From Rothia sp. (in: high G+C Gram-positive bacteria) (GTDB lineage: Bacteria; Actinomycetota; Actinomycetes; Actinomycetales; Micrococcaceae), in assembly GCA_030529845.1 (NCBI GenBank), contig JAUMWB010000001.1, forward strand, positions 1-64,000: DNA of 64,000 bases, given 5' to 3'. The notes beneath the pieces were generated by a model that ran no database searches, was not told where the DNA came from, and saw nothing but the letters and a program-made list of their open reading frames with translations. Of this stretch, positions 36,177-45,446 are shown piece after piece. Within the stretch, counting starts at the first letter, position 1. Every line of letters begins with the position of its first letter. The translations under genes and the position numbers were made by a program.

Positions 36177-37117
36177 GTGAAGGGCTGCCGGTGCTCCACA
36201 TACACACCACATCATCAAGGTTCCTGGCCCCACCTTGAGAAGCTGCATCTTCTCAACCCTGGGTATCCCCGAAGACACAGCTATCGTCAACAACAAAGTC
36301 CTACAACAGTTCCCTGCATCGGCTACAACCTGCCAGAAGACCAGAAAATTAATGATCTGACCGGCTTAGAACATGCACGAAATCTCAGCTGGCTGCGTAT
36401 TCCCTACCATGCTGTAGAAGACCTTACTCCCTTATCAGGCCTCACCAAACTGCACAGTATCGATGTCTCGCATAATCAGGTCAGGCCTTTGGAACCCCTG
36501 GCTCAAGTTACCTCTTTGCAGAGCATCACCGCTGACAACAACAAAATCAGGAGCATTGACTCCCTCACCGGCCTGGCTGATTCGCAGACTCTCTCGGTGA
36601 ACAATAACCGCCTTACGAGTCTTAAGGGCCTGCCTTATCACATCTATACCGTGCGTGCAGATAGTAACCGTATCAGTGATATGAGTGGAACATCGTTTAC
36701 CGCTACCCCCTACCTGCGTGCCCTATCTTTGCGATACAACCGAATCACTGAGGTTGGGCCCCTGCCCACCATCGAAACAATTGAAAGCGTAGACCTGCGC
36801 AACAACTTCATTGAAGATCCCTGCCAGCTGGCTGTCTGGGAACAGAGCTCTCGACTAACCAGCCTGCTGAATCTCAGCCTCTTTCAAGTACTACTGCAAA
36901 AACAGGAGTGAGCACCGAGGCCCAGAATCAAGCAGGGGCTAGCCCGCAGACAGGTGCCGATGCCAGAGCACACAACCTGCCTGAGCGGACCAAGCCCTCA
37001 CAGGGCCAGCTTGCAGCTACCGGCACGAACCCAGGTTTGGTCGCTACAGGTGTGATTGCCCTACTTCTTGTCATCGGTGGCGGTCTCGCCGTCATACGTT
37101 CACGTCGTTCCCTGTAG
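36177..37117 (+). pseudogene. internalin-like LRR surface protein with LAATG anchor, broken by two frameshifts
   Basis: Three frames carry successive pieces of one protein. Near 36229-36310 a cap segment reads PTLRSCIFSTLGIPEDTAI. From about 36310 to 36835 another frame gives CIGYNLPEDQKINDLTGL and then five or six leucine-rich repeats (LHSIDVSHNQVRPLEPL, LQSITADNNKIRSIDSL and so on). From about 36840 to 37117 a third frame gives a Ser/Thr/Gln/Ala-rich wall-spanning linker and QLAATGTNPG, a hydrophobic segment and a final Arg cluster (RSRRSL), a class E/F-type sortase signal. No signal peptide is present upstream. The parent was probably a cell-wall-anchored adhesin. No sortase gene lies in the window. 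Confidence 0.75.
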
Positions 37118-37133
37118 GCCTTCTACCCCATAA

Positions 37134-37167
37134 GGCATGAGCCCCGCCCAGCTGCGGGGCTCATGCC
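37134..37167. terminator. hairpin left of the R-M locus (contains 24-base repeat, copy 1)
   Basis: A perfect 14-bp stem (37134-37147 with 37154-37167) with the loop CCAGCT follows the surface-protein remnant. Bases 37139-37162 are identical to 39732-39755. Confidence 0.75.
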
Positions 37168-37308
37168 CTATCAGAGGCGCTGGGACCTGCCCCAGTAGCA
37201 AACGCTGAGGGGTCCTGTGCAGATCAACAAGAGGTTCAGTAAACTTTAAAGACGGATCGTCAGAACTATCTCAGACTGACCTACGGTATCAACTAGAGGG
37301 CCACATCC

Positions 37309-38784
37309 ATGGATACATTGCTTCAGCGTACAGAAAGAGTACGTACTTCCACCCTTCATCGCATAGGTCTGGAAAATCTGAGCAAATTCGAGCAATTCTT
37401 TACCCCCCTCGCCGTCGCAGAGATTATGGCAGAGATGATAAAAACCCAGCCCCTGGCCGGCAGGAAAGCGGTGAGAATCCTTGATCCTGGCGCAGGCGTG
37501 GGAATACTGGCTATTGCTGCAAGTCAACGTATCCGGGCAACTTTACCTAACACGCCTATTCATGTCGTAGCTATCGAAAAAGACCCCTCACTTGTTGAAA
37601 CGCTAGAATCGTCTTTGTCTGATGCGCAGGCTAATCTCGGTAACTTCACATACGCAGTTCATCAGCAGGATTTTGTCTATTGGGCAAACCAAGACCTTCT
37701 ACATGCAGATGATCTGCAAGAGCAGAACTTCGACGTTGTCATCACGAACCCCCCTTATGCAAAGTTATCTGCCTCTAGCGCTGAATCAAAGCACCTTAAA
37801 GTGCACAATATAAACGTCCCTAACCTATACGCAGCTTTCGTTGCTCTTAGCTCACAGCTGCTTGCACCTGGTGGTCAAATCGTTGCGATTACTCCCCGCT
37901 CTTGGATGAACGGCCCATATTTTCAACCCTATCGAGAACTCCTGCAACGGGCCTGCTCACTTACTCGAATCCATACATTTGAGTCTCGAAAAGATGTTTT
38001 TAAAGATACCGGTGTGCTTCAGGAATCGGTTATTACTCAGTTTGAGAATCAGGATCCGACCAAAGAGATTCAGATTAGTAGCTCGGTGGCGCAAGGCCAG
38101 GAAACTAAAATTCGTCTAGTTGCTCGGGAAGCCGTCGAATCTCAGGGCGTAATCTTCGTTCCTGCCCATCAAGAAGATGAAGAGATTATTGCTTGGATGG
38201 CACGGGCTTCCAATAAGCTCAGCGATCTTGGATTGCAGGTATCAACGGGGAAAGTGGTTGACTTTAGGAATAAAGATAAACTTCAGTCTCAACCAACTGA
38301 CCAAACCGTTCCCATGGTATATCCAGCACACTTTACAGCCGGGAACCTTCAGCACCCCAAAATAGATTTGAAGAAACCTCAGTATTACCGTGTCACACCG
38401 GATGACAAGAACACCGTTGCGCCCGGCTCCTTCATATTAGTAAAGCGATTTAGTGCTAAAGAAGAAAAACGGAGAGTCACAGCAGCTGTATGGGAATCAC
38501 CGGGTCTAGTGGCCTTTGACAATAAGACAAACTACTTTCACCGCCAGGGGGAGGGGCTTCCCCCCGACCTGGCTTTAGGGCTAACGCTCTGGTTGAACTC
38601 AAGCTATGTTGATAGATATTTCCGTATTTTTTCGGGCCATACTCAGGTAAATGCCACAGATTTACGCATGATGCCCTACCCCTCTGTACAGCAGCTCCTA
38701 GACTTAGCACGCACCGGTATGGAACCTGACGTAGCTGTGCAGGAAGTTCTTGGTGATAAGGAAGAAGCTCATGCCGCAGCTTAG
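37309..38784 (+). CDS. N6-adenine DNA methyltransferase of a BsuBI/PstI-like R-M system
   Basis: The 491-residue protein has SAM motif I (ILDPGAGVGILAIAA), the gamma-type catalytic motif NPPYAKL and the FEQFFTP segment, with a C-terminal target-recognition region (YRVTPDDKN, FILVKRFSAKEEKRRV, LWLNSSYVDRYFR). The order motif I then NPPY with a C-terminal recognition domain fits M.PstI/M.BsuBI. It should methylate adenine within the target to protect the host. Base composition is visibly less G+C-rich than in core genes and codon use is mixed, pointing to transfer. The restriction gene start lies inside its 3' end. Confidence 0.9.
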   Translation: MDTLLQRTERVRTSTLHRIGLENLSKFEQFFTPLAVAEIMAEMIKTQPLAGRKAVRILDPGAGVGILAIAASQRIRATLPNTPIHVVAIEKDPSLVETLESSLSDAQANLGNFTYAVHQQDFVYWANQDLLHADDLQEQNFDVVITNPPYAKLSASSAESKHLKVHNINVPNLYAAFVALSSQLLAPGGQIVAITPRSWMNGPYFQPYRELLQRACSLTRIHTFESRKDVFKDTGVLQESVITQFENQDPTKEIQISSSVAQGQETKIRLVAREAVESQGVIFVPAHQEDEEIIAWMARASNKLSDLGLQVSTGKVVDFRNKDKLQSQPTDQTVPMVYPAHFTAGNLQHPKIDLKKPQYYRVTPDDKNTVAPGSFILVKRFSAKEEKRRVTAAVWESPGLVAFDNKTNYFHRQGEGLPPDLALGLTLWLNSSYVDRYFRIFSGHTQVNATDLRMMPYPSVQQLLDLARTGMEPDVAVQEVLGDKEEAHAAA

Positions 38785-39706
38785 CGACGCACAGGAACTC
38801 CTTAAAAAATTAGGGTTTGACCGTCAGCGCACAAATATTATGGCCGCAAGAACCCTCCTAGCTTTAGCCCAGCTCACCCCAGACCAAGAGTGGGATGCGG
38901 CAAGTAACCCACGTATGGGCGTCCGCTCCATCATGGACTGGATGCGGAACGAGTTGGATTTTCAGGTTGCTGAAAATACTAGAGAAACCATCAGACGATT
39001 CGTATTGAAACAGTTCATTGAAGCTGGCTTGTGTTTACATAACGATGATGACCCCGGAAGGCCAACAAATTCGTCGAAAAATGTCTATCGACTCTCTGAT
39101 GAAGCGCTCACCGTTATACGCTCTTATCAGCGTGATGGTAGCGAGAAAATAATAGAAAAATATCTAAAATCTAAAGTTGTTCTTACCGATAAATATGCTA
39201 AAGCTAGAGAACTATCTAGATTCAATGTAACTCTGCCCCAGGGTGAACAAGTTTCTCTGAAACGAGGCGGGCAGAACCAGCTTATTGAAAAGATCATCAC
39301 TGATTTTTGCCCGCAGTTTATTCCTGATGCTCAGGTGCTATATATCGGGGATGCCGATAGCAAAGAAGGTCTTTATGATAAACAGCGCCTCAGTCAGCTA
39401 GGCGTTGATTTGCCTGACCACGGAAAAATGCCAGACCTTATCGTGTACCAGCCTGATAAACATTGGTTATTTCTGATAGAAGCATGTTCGACGCACGGCC
39501 CTATCGACCATTGGCGTTATTCAGAACTTGAATCTCTATTTTCACAGACTTCTGCGGGGCTGGTCTACGTTTCTTGTTTTCCGAACCGTGCAACGCTTCG
39601 CAAGTTTATCGCTGATTTGGCGTGGGAGACTGAAGCCTGGATCGCTGAAGAGCCAACCCACATGTTGCATCTCAACGGTTCACGTTTCATGGGCCCCTAC
39701 AGCTAA
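38771..39706 (+). CDS. BsuBI/PstI-family type II restriction endonuclease
   Basis: The 311-residue protein resembles PstI/BsuBI: an N-terminal winged-helix-like region (NIMAARTLLALAQLTPDQEW, ETIRRFVLKQFIEAGLC), NVYRLSDEAL, and a C-terminal nuclease core with YIGDADSKEGLYD, MPDLIVYQ and FLIEACSTHGPI, an acidic D-x(n)-E-x-C variant of the PD-ExK site. I took the ATG at 38771, seven bases after AAGGAAG, overlapping the methylase stop. PstI and BsuBI cut CTGCAG; this enzyme's site is not proven. Low G+C stretches suggest foreign origin. Confidence 0.88.
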   Translation: MPQLSDAQELLKKLGFDRQRTNIMAARTLLALAQLTPDQEWDAASNPRMGVRSIMDWMRNELDFQVAENTRETIRRFVLKQFIEAGLCLHNDDDPGRPTNSSKNVYRLSDEALTVIRSYQRDGSEKIIEKYLKSKVVLTDKYAKARELSRFNVTLPQGEQVSLKRGGQNQLIEKIITDFCPQFIPDAQVLYIGDADSKEGLYDKQRLSQLGVDLPDHGKMPDLIVYQPDKHWLFLIEACSTHGPIDHWRYSELESLFSQTSAGLVYVSCFPNRATLRKFIADLAWETEAWIAEEPTHMLHLNGSRFMGPYS

Positions 39707-39731
39707 TAGTCTAGAAATGCTTGGACGTTGG

Positions 39732-39755
39732 GAGCCCCGCCCAGCTGCGGGGCTC
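39732..39755. terminator. hairpin right of the R-M locus (24-base repeat, copy 2)
   Basis: GAGCCCCGC and GCGGGGCTC pair around the loop CCAGCT. All 24 bases are identical to 37139-37162 on the left of the R-M pair. It touches the stop codon of the convergent tag gene. Confidence 0.75.
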
Positions 39756-40441
39756 TAGCTTCGTCGGGTACCGTCCTCGTTCCATAGCCCCGAGACAGCG
39801 CGGCGGTGGGAGGTCACCAGGTGCGTATCGAGCACCCCGATAGCCTCCATCATGGCGTAGGCACTGGTGGGGCCGATGAACTTAAAGCCCAGCTTCTTCA
39901 AGGTTTTAGAGAGTAGTAGGGAGTTCTCATCCTGCGTGGGTATATCGGAGAGGACGGCCGGGGTCGGGGTACGCTCGGGCTGGAAAGACCAGATGAGGGC
40001 TGGCAAACCGGCTTCAACCTGCTGGCCTGCTGCCAGCGTCCGCGCACCTAGGTCGATAGTGGTTCCGCCGGGAGCTACTAGCTGACCAGCCAATCGTAGA
40101 GCAAGCGTAGCCTGAGCGTTGCCGATAGCAGCCCGGATCTTGCCGCGGTGGCGGATAATGCGGGCATCCGTAGCAAGCCGCTCCACGTCGTCCTCGGTAA
40201 AAGCCGCGACTTTCTCAACCTCGAACCCCTCAAAGAGCTCGCGGAAGGCCTCACGCTTGGTCAAAATAGTGCGCCAGGAGAGTCCGGCCTGAAAACCTTC
40301 TAGGCAGAGGCGCTCAAAGACACCCTGCTCATCGGTGACCGGTACGCCCCATTCGGTATCGTAGTAGGTCTGCATATCAGCAGCGTCCGCGGCCCATACC
40401 GGGCGCACTAGCCCGTCGGTACCTACCCGGGTATCAGTCAT
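39755..40441 (-). CDS. tag: DNA-3-methyladenine glycosylase I
   Basis: The 228-residue protein has the Tag core YYDTEWGVPVTDEQGVFE, LEGFQAGLSWRTILTKREAF, RIIRHRGKIRAAIGNA and GFKFIGPTSAYAMMEAIG. It removes 3-methyladenine from DNA. Most of the zinc-binding residues of E. coli Tag are absent: the Cys near the start reads RPVW, the His in YHD is Tyr, and the final Cys region reads THLVTSHRR. Its start overlaps the ogt stop by one base (TAATG), so the two repair genes form an operon. Confidence 0.92.
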   Translation of the reverse strand: MTDTRVGTDGLVRPVWAADAADMQTYYDTEWGVPVTDEQGVFERLCLEGFQAGLSWRTILTKREAFRELFEGFEVEKVAAFTEDDVERLATDARIIRHRGKIRAAIGNAQATLALRLAGQLVAPGGTTIDLGARTLAAGQQVEAGLPALIWSFQPERTPTPAVLSDIPTQDENSLLLSKTLKKLGFKFIGPTSAYAMMEAIGVLDTHLVTSHRRAVSGLWNEDGTRRS

Positions 40442-40950
40442 TAAAAAAGCCGCCCTTCAACCTCGGCACTTGGCTCTTCCAGAGCGAGCAGAAACTCTTT
40501 GCGCTCCAGTCCGCCAGCGTAGCCGGTGAGTTTGCCATCCGCTGCTACGACCCGGTGGCAGGGGATAAAGATGGAAACCTTATTGCGGCCCACAGCCTGA
40601 CCCACGGCCTGAGCCGGGGCGCCGGGCCCCACAATTTTTGAGATAGCCCCATAAGTAGTGGTGTAGCCGTAGGGAATCTCGCGCAGGGCCGCCCACACCG
40701 CCAGCTGGAAATCCGTTCCCTCGGGAGCGATAGGCAGCTCAAAGGCAGTGCGCTGCCCGGCAAAGTATTCCAGTAGCTGGGCCTGGGCGTCGGTCAGTAC
40801 ATCGCAGTCGCTGACCTCAATGCGGTGCCCCAAATCTTCTTGCTGGGGGAAGTGGGCTTGGCCGGTAAACCAGGCCCCGGTCAGAGCCTGCCCGTTTGAG
40901 GCAAGAATCATCTCTCCCAGCGGGGTGAGGGTGTGGGCGTGGTAGGTCAT
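40441..40950 (-). CDS. ogt: methylated-DNA-protein-cysteine methyltransferase
   Basis: The 169-residue protein has an N-terminal Ogt domain and the C-terminal wing with YGTTYGAISKIVG type sequence, GRNKVSIFIPCHRVVAADG with the acceptor Cys in PCHRV, and GYAGGLERKEFLL. It repairs O6-methylguanine by transferring the methyl group to itself. It is upstream of, and overlaps, tag, giving a two-gene alkylation-repair unit. Confidence 0.95.
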   Translation of the reverse strand: MTYHAHTLTPLGEMILASNGQALTGAWFTGQAHFPQQEDLGHRIEVSDCDVLTDAQAQLLEYFAGQRTAFELPIAPEGTDFQLAVWAALREIPYGYTTTYGAISKIVGPGAPAQAVGQAVGRNKVSIFIPCHRVVAADGKLTGYAGGLERKEFLLALEEPSAEVEGRLF

Positions 40951-40977
40951 GTACCTAGTCTAGTGGGGCGGTATGCA

Positions 40978-41019
40978 AATAGCCCTGTACCTCACCGAAG
41001 GGTGAAGTACAGGGCTATT
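40978..41019. terminator. hairpin between glpK and ogt
   Basis: Perfect 13-bp arms (AATAGCCCTGTAC with GTACAGGGCTATT) with an inner ACC/GGT stem lie downstream of glpK on the minus strand. No strong T run follows. Confidence 0.7.
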
Positions 41020-41062
41020 GTGTAGCTAGCCTACCGCTAGGTCGTCCGATGGAGTCGGGCGT

Positions 41063-42616
41063 TTAGTCCTGCTCGACGTCCTCATCGACCCAGTCCAGGG
41101 TCTTAGAGACTGCCTTCTTCCACAGGCGGTACTGGCGCTCGACTTCGTCCTTGTCCATCTGGGGCTCCCAGCGCTTGTCTTCGGACCAGTTGTCGATGAC
41201 GTCCTGTTCGCCCTCCCAGAAGCCAACGGCGATACCGGCGGCGTAGGCGGCACCCAGGGCGGTGGTTTCAATGACCTTGGGGCGGATAACGGGAACACCC
41301 AGCAGGTCGGCCTGGAACTGCATGAGGAATTCGTTGGCGGTCATACCGCCGTCGACGCGCAGTTCTTCAAGCTCAACGTTGGTGCCTGCTGCTTCGGCGT
41401 CGGCGTTCATGGCGTCCAAAACTTCGCGGGTCTGGAAGGCGGTTGCTTCAAGAGCTGCACGGACGATGTGGGCGCGGTTGACGTAGCGGGTCAGGCCAAC
41501 GATGACGCCGCGGGCATCTGACTTCCAGTGGGGGGCGAAGAGGCCTGAGAAGGCAGGGACCACGTAGGCACCGCCGGAGTTTTCAACGCTGGTGGCTAGT
41601 TCTTCTGACTCGGCGGCGTTGTCAATCATCTTCAGGTTGTCGCGCAGCCACTGGATCAGGGAGCCGGAGACAGCTACGGAGCCTTCGAGGGCGTAGACGG
41701 GGTCGGCGTCGCCCAGCTTGTAGGCCACGGTGGTGAGCAGGCCGTTCTCGGAGATTACGGGCTTGTTGCCGGTGTTCATGAGCATGAAGTTACCGGTGCC
41801 GTAGGTGTTCTTCGCCATGCCCTTTTCGAAGCAGGCCTGGCCGAAGGTAGCTGCCTGCTGGTCGCCTAGAATACCGGCAATGGGGGTGCCGTTGAGCAGG
41901 CCCTTGGAACGGCCGTAACCGTAGATTTCGGAGGAGGACTTGATTTCGGGCAGCATGCTCATGGGAATGCCCATGTCAGCGGCAATTGATTCGTCCCATT
42001 CCAGGGTCTTGATGTTCATCAGCAGGGTGCGAGAAGCATTGGTGACGTCGGTGACGTGCACGCCGCCCTCAACACCGCCGGTCAGGTTCCAGAGCACCCA
42101 GGTGTCGGTGTTGCCGAAGAGCAAATCGCCTGCTTCTGCCTTCTCGCGGGCACCTTCAACGTTGTCGAGGATCCACTTGACCTTGGGGCCTGAGAAGTAG
42201 GTGGCCAGGTTGAGGCCGACGGTGTCGTGGTACTTACCGGGGCCGTCCTCACCAGCCAGCTCGTCGCAGATTTTCTGGGTGCGGGTGTCCTGCCAGACGA
42301 TGGCGTTGTAGACGGGCTTACCGGTGTTCTTGTCCCAGACCACGGCGGTTTCGCGCTGGTTGGTGATGCCGACGGCCGCGATTTCGTGGTGGTTGACTTC
42401 GGCCTTGGTGAGGGCTTCACCGACAGACTTACGCACGTTCTCCCAGATTTCCATGGGGTCGTGCTCGACCCAGCCAGCCTTGGGGAAAATCTGTTCGTGT
42501 TCGTGCTGGCCAACGCTCTTGATTTCACCGGACTTGGTGAAAAGGATAGCGCGGGAGCTGGTGGTTCCCTGGTCGATGGAGAGCACGTACTTCTTACGCT
42601 CGGGGAGCTGCAACAT
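41063..42616 (-). CDS. glpK: glycerol kinase
   Basis: The 517-residue FGGY kinase has [12 protein letters not shown] near the N-terminus, [25 protein letters not shown] and the late [15 protein letters not shown] segment. It phosphorylates glycerol to glycerol-3-phosphate. It is the last gene of the minus-strand order glpD, glpF, glpK, 83 bases from glpF. Confidence 0.97.
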   Translation of the reverse strand: MLQLPERKKYVLSIDQGTTSSRAILFTKSGEIKSVGQHEHEQIFPKAGWVEHDPMEIWENVRKSVGEALTKAEVNHHEIAAVGITNQRETAVVWDKNTGKPVYNAIVWQDTRTQKICDELAGEDGPGKYHDTVGLNLATYFSGPKVKWILDNVEGAREKAEAGDLLFGNTDTWVLWNLTGGVEGGVHVTDVTNASRTLLMNIKTLEWDESIAADMGIPMSMLPEIKSSSEIYGYGRSKGLLNGTPIAGILGDQQAATFGQACFEKGMAKNTYGTGNFMLMNTGNKPVISENGLLTTVAYKLGDADPVYALEGSVAVSGSLIQWLRDNLKMIDNAAESEELATSVENSGGAYVVPAFSGLFAPHWKSDARGVIVGLTRYVNRAHIVRAALEATAFQTREVLDAMNADAEAAGTNVELEELRVDGGMTANEFLMQFQADLLGVPVIRPKVIETTALGAAYAAGIAVGFWEGEQDVIDNWSEDKRWEPQMDKDEVERQYRLWKKAVSKTLDWVDEDVEQD

Positions 42617-42699
42617 GTTTTTTCTCTTTTCGTGAGTGCACCTTCGTTGGCGCGGTGAGGGTTTTGTTGTAGTTGAGGGCGCGGACGCGGGTGCTCGGC

Positions 42700-43497
42700 T
42701 TAGACCAGCAGAGCGGGGACGAGGATGCCAGCTGCTGCTGCACCGATGAGGGGGCCGACAACGGGAACCCAGGCGTAGGCCCAGTCGGAGGAACCCTTAC
42801 CCTTGATGGGCATGAGGGCGTGGGCGATACGGGGAGCCAGGTCGCGGGCGGGGTTGATGGCGTAGCCGGTGGGGGTACCCAGGGAGAGGCCGATTGCTAC
42901 AACGATGAAGGCGACGGCCAGAGGGCCAAGACCCGAGGGGGTGCTGCCGGAGGCCAGGACGAAGCCAACCAGAACGAAAGCGCCGAAGGCCTCGGTCACG
43001 GTGTTCCAACCGTAGGAGCGGATGGCCGGGCCGGTGGAGAAGATACCCTTGGTGGTTCCGGGCTCTGCCTCGTCAAAGTGCTTCTTGTAGACCAGGTAGG
43101 CACTCCAGGCGCCCAGGAAGGCACCGATCATCTGGGCTGCTACGTAGACGAAGAAGTGACCAACGGTGGGGGCGATACCGGGGGCAAAGTCACCACCGGC
43201 AATCAGCAGGCCCAGGGTTACAGCGGGGTTGAGGTGAGCACCTGAAGGGGCAGACATGTAGACGGCCGCGAAAACCGCGAAGCCCCAGCCAAAGGCGATG
43301 GTTAGCCAGTCGGTGTTCTTAGCGGCTGACTTGGGCAGGGTAACTGCGGCACATACGCCAGCACCGAGCAGAATCAGAATGGCGGTACCGATAACTTCAG
43401 AAACAAAAGCGCCCAGCAGGGTTGCATTGCCTTCTGCTGAGATAAGGGCGCTTGCCTGGAGGCTAGCTTCAGCGCCAGCGGCCAGTAGTGAGCTCAT
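42700..43497 (-). CDS. glpF: glycerol uptake facilitator (aquaglyceroporin)
   Basis: The 265-residue membrane protein of the MIP family has both half-helix motifs, HLNPAVTLG and [11 protein letters not shown]. The residue after the second NPA-type motif is Asp (NPARD), the hallmark of glycerol facilitators rather than water channels. About six membrane helices are visible. It lets glycerol enter for GlpK. Confidence 0.95.
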   Translation of the reverse strand: MSSLLAAGAEASLQASALISAEGNATLLGAFVSEVIGTAILILLGAGVCAAVTLPKSAAKNTDWLTIAFGWGFAVFAAVYMSAPSGAHLNPAVTLGLLIAGGDFAPGIAPTVGHFFVYVAAQMIGAFLGAWSAYLVYKKHFDEAEPGTTKGIFSTGPAIRSYGWNTVTEAFGAFVLVGFVLASGSTPSGLGPLAVAFIVVAIGLSLGTPTGYAINPARDLAPRIAHALMPIKGKGSSDWAYAWVPVVGPLIGAAAAGILVPALLV

Positions 43498-43573
43498 CGT
43501 TGACCTCGTTTTTTCTGTGCGGGCAGGGTGCCCCTTGTGGGCACCCTGCGGTTGTTAGTGATGAATAATGATT

Positions 43574-45343
43574 TTAGTGAAGAGTAGTGACAGGACGGCG
43601 GGGCGCCACGTGGGTTGCCCCGAGAACCTCAGCCGCGGCGTCCGCGTCCTCGGTATGGGTTTCAGCTGCGGCGATAGCCTTAACCCGCTCGGCGTAGATT
43701 GCCTTTTCGCGGGCTACGGTGGCTTCGTCCCAGCCTAGTTCAGCGGCCATAATCTCAAGGATTTCGTCGGCGGCTGACAGGCCGCGGTCGGTTGCCTCAA
43801 GGTCTAGGCGGACGCGGCGTACCAGCACGTCCTCAAGGTGCAGGGCACCTTCGGCTCGTACCGCCATGAGGACATCTGCACGCAAGAACTGGGGCGCCTG
43901 CGCCAGAGGAGCACCCAGGGCAGGATCCTCTTCAATCAGGGCTATAACATCAGCCAGTTCAGCGCCGTAGCGCTCCAGCAGGTGCTCCACCCGGTCAGTA
44001 TCCCAGCCGTTCTCGGCAGCCAGCGCATCAGCCCGGGCAGCTAGAGCCTCAAAACCTTCAGCACCGACCAGCTTGATGTTCTCGGTAACAGAGGGCAGAT
44101 CCTTGGCGCGGTCGCCCAGGGTGAAGTCCACGGCGTCCTCGGCCATCACGCGGTAGGTGGTCAGCTTACCACCGGCGATAGCGCTCATGCCCGGGGCAAT
44201 CTCCATGACGGTGTGCTCACGCGAGACCTTGGTGGAGGCGGCATTCTCGCCCTTCTTAGCGACCGGCTGCAGCAGGGGGCGCAGGCCAGCGTAGGAGCTA
44301 ATAATATCGGCCTCGGTGAGCTCATCGGCAATCAGCTTATTAGCCTGATCGAGCACGTAGCGAATATCTGCCTTGGTGGCGACGGGGCGCTCGCGGTCCT
44401 CGGTATAGGGAGTGTCGGTGGTGCCGATGATCCAGTAGCGCTGCCAGGGGATGATGAAGAGCACGGACTTTTCGGTCTTGGTGAAGATACCGCTGGTGGC
44501 CTTGATGCGGTCGCGGGGCACAGTGATATGAACGCCCTTAGAGGCCAGTACCTTCAGGCCCTGGTCCTTAGTGGCCATGGACTCGGATTCTTCGGTCCAC
44601 ACGCCGGTTGCGTTGATGATGTGGGTGGCCTTGACGGTCTTTTCGTCGCCGGTTTCTAGGTCAACAATCTGGGCGCCGATCACCCGCCCGGCGGCGTCCT
44701 TGTTAATAGCGGTGACCTGGGTGCGGGGGGCTGCCAGAGCGCCGTAGCCTGCAGCGGTGCGGACGAGGTCGATGACCAGGCGGGCGTCGTCCACGCGGGC
44801 ATCGTAGAACTGGATAGCGCCGGTGAAGGCGGAGTCCTTGATACCGGGGAAGACCTTCTTGGTGCCTTCCTTGGTGAAGTGGCGCTGGGCGGGCACCGTC
44901 TTGCGACCACCGGCACCGGCAAATGCCATAGTGTCATACATGCCGATACCTACTGCTGAGTAGGCGCGCTCAATGACAGGTAGTTTTAGGGGCCAGAGGA
45001 AGGGCTGGGCCTTAACCAGGTGGGGGGCGGTGCGCTCTAGGAGCAGACCACGCTCCTTGAGGGCTTCGGCTACCAGCTTGAAGTCCAGGTTGTAGAGGTA
45101 GCGCAGGCCGCCATGCACGAGCTTAGAGGACCATGCTGAGGTTCCTGCTGCCCAGTCACCTGCATCCACAATGGCGGTACGTAGACCGCGGGTTGCGGCG
45201 TCCAGGGCGATGCCTGCGCCGGTCACGCCGCCGCCGATAACCAGGATGTCAACACCGGCATCATCGGTCATGGCAGCTAGTGCCTGGGCACGGGACTGCG
45301 CTGAGAGGTAGGAACGGTGGGTAAAAGTTGCGGTCACGGTCAA
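43574..45343 (-). CDS. glpD: glycerol-3-phosphate dehydrogenase (FAD)
   Basis: The 589-residue enzyme has the FAD-binding motif VIGGGVTGAGIALDAATRG, the SSKLVHGGLRYL segment, FIIPWQRYWIIGTTDTPY, and a C-terminal helical domain. It oxidises glycerol-3-phosphate to DHAP, passing electrons to quinone. The start is a GTG with GAGGG upstream. It is the first glp gene, divergent from a SorC-type regulator. Confidence 0.96.
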   Translation of the reverse strand: MTVTATFTHRSYLSAQSRAQALAAMTDDAGVDILVIGGGVTGAGIALDAATRGLRTAIVDAGDWAAGTSAWSSKLVHGGLRYLYNLDFKLVAEALKERGLLLERTAPHLVKAQPFLWPLKLPVIERAYSAVGIGMYDTMAFAGAGGRKTVPAQRHFTKEGTKKVFPGIKDSAFTGAIQFYDARVDDARLVIDLVRTAAGYGALAAPRTQVTAINKDAAGRVIGAQIVDLETGDEKTVKATHIINATGVWTEESESMATKDQGLKVLASKGVHITVPRDRIKATSGIFTKTEKSVLFIIPWQRYWIIGTTDTPYTEDRERPVATKADIRYVLDQANKLIADELTEADIISSYAGLRPLLQPVAKKGENAASTKVSREHTVMEIAPGMSAIAGGKLTTYRVMAEDAVDFTLGDRAKDLPSVTENIKLVGAEGFEALAARADALAAENGWDTDRVEHLLERYGAELADVIALIEEDPALGAPLAQAPQFLRADVLMAVRAEGALHLEDVLVRRVRLDLEATDRGLSAADEILEIMAAELGWDEATVAREKAIYAERVKAIAAAETHTEDADAAAEVLGATHVAPRRPVTTLH

Positions 45344-45446
45344 TCCCTCGTTTTGTCGGTTAGGGGCTAGGTCTTGCTATCTATTTGAACGGCTAGGTAC
45401 AAGGTAGCCCAAGGAAAGTGAACAAAATTTCAATTAGACTGCCAGT

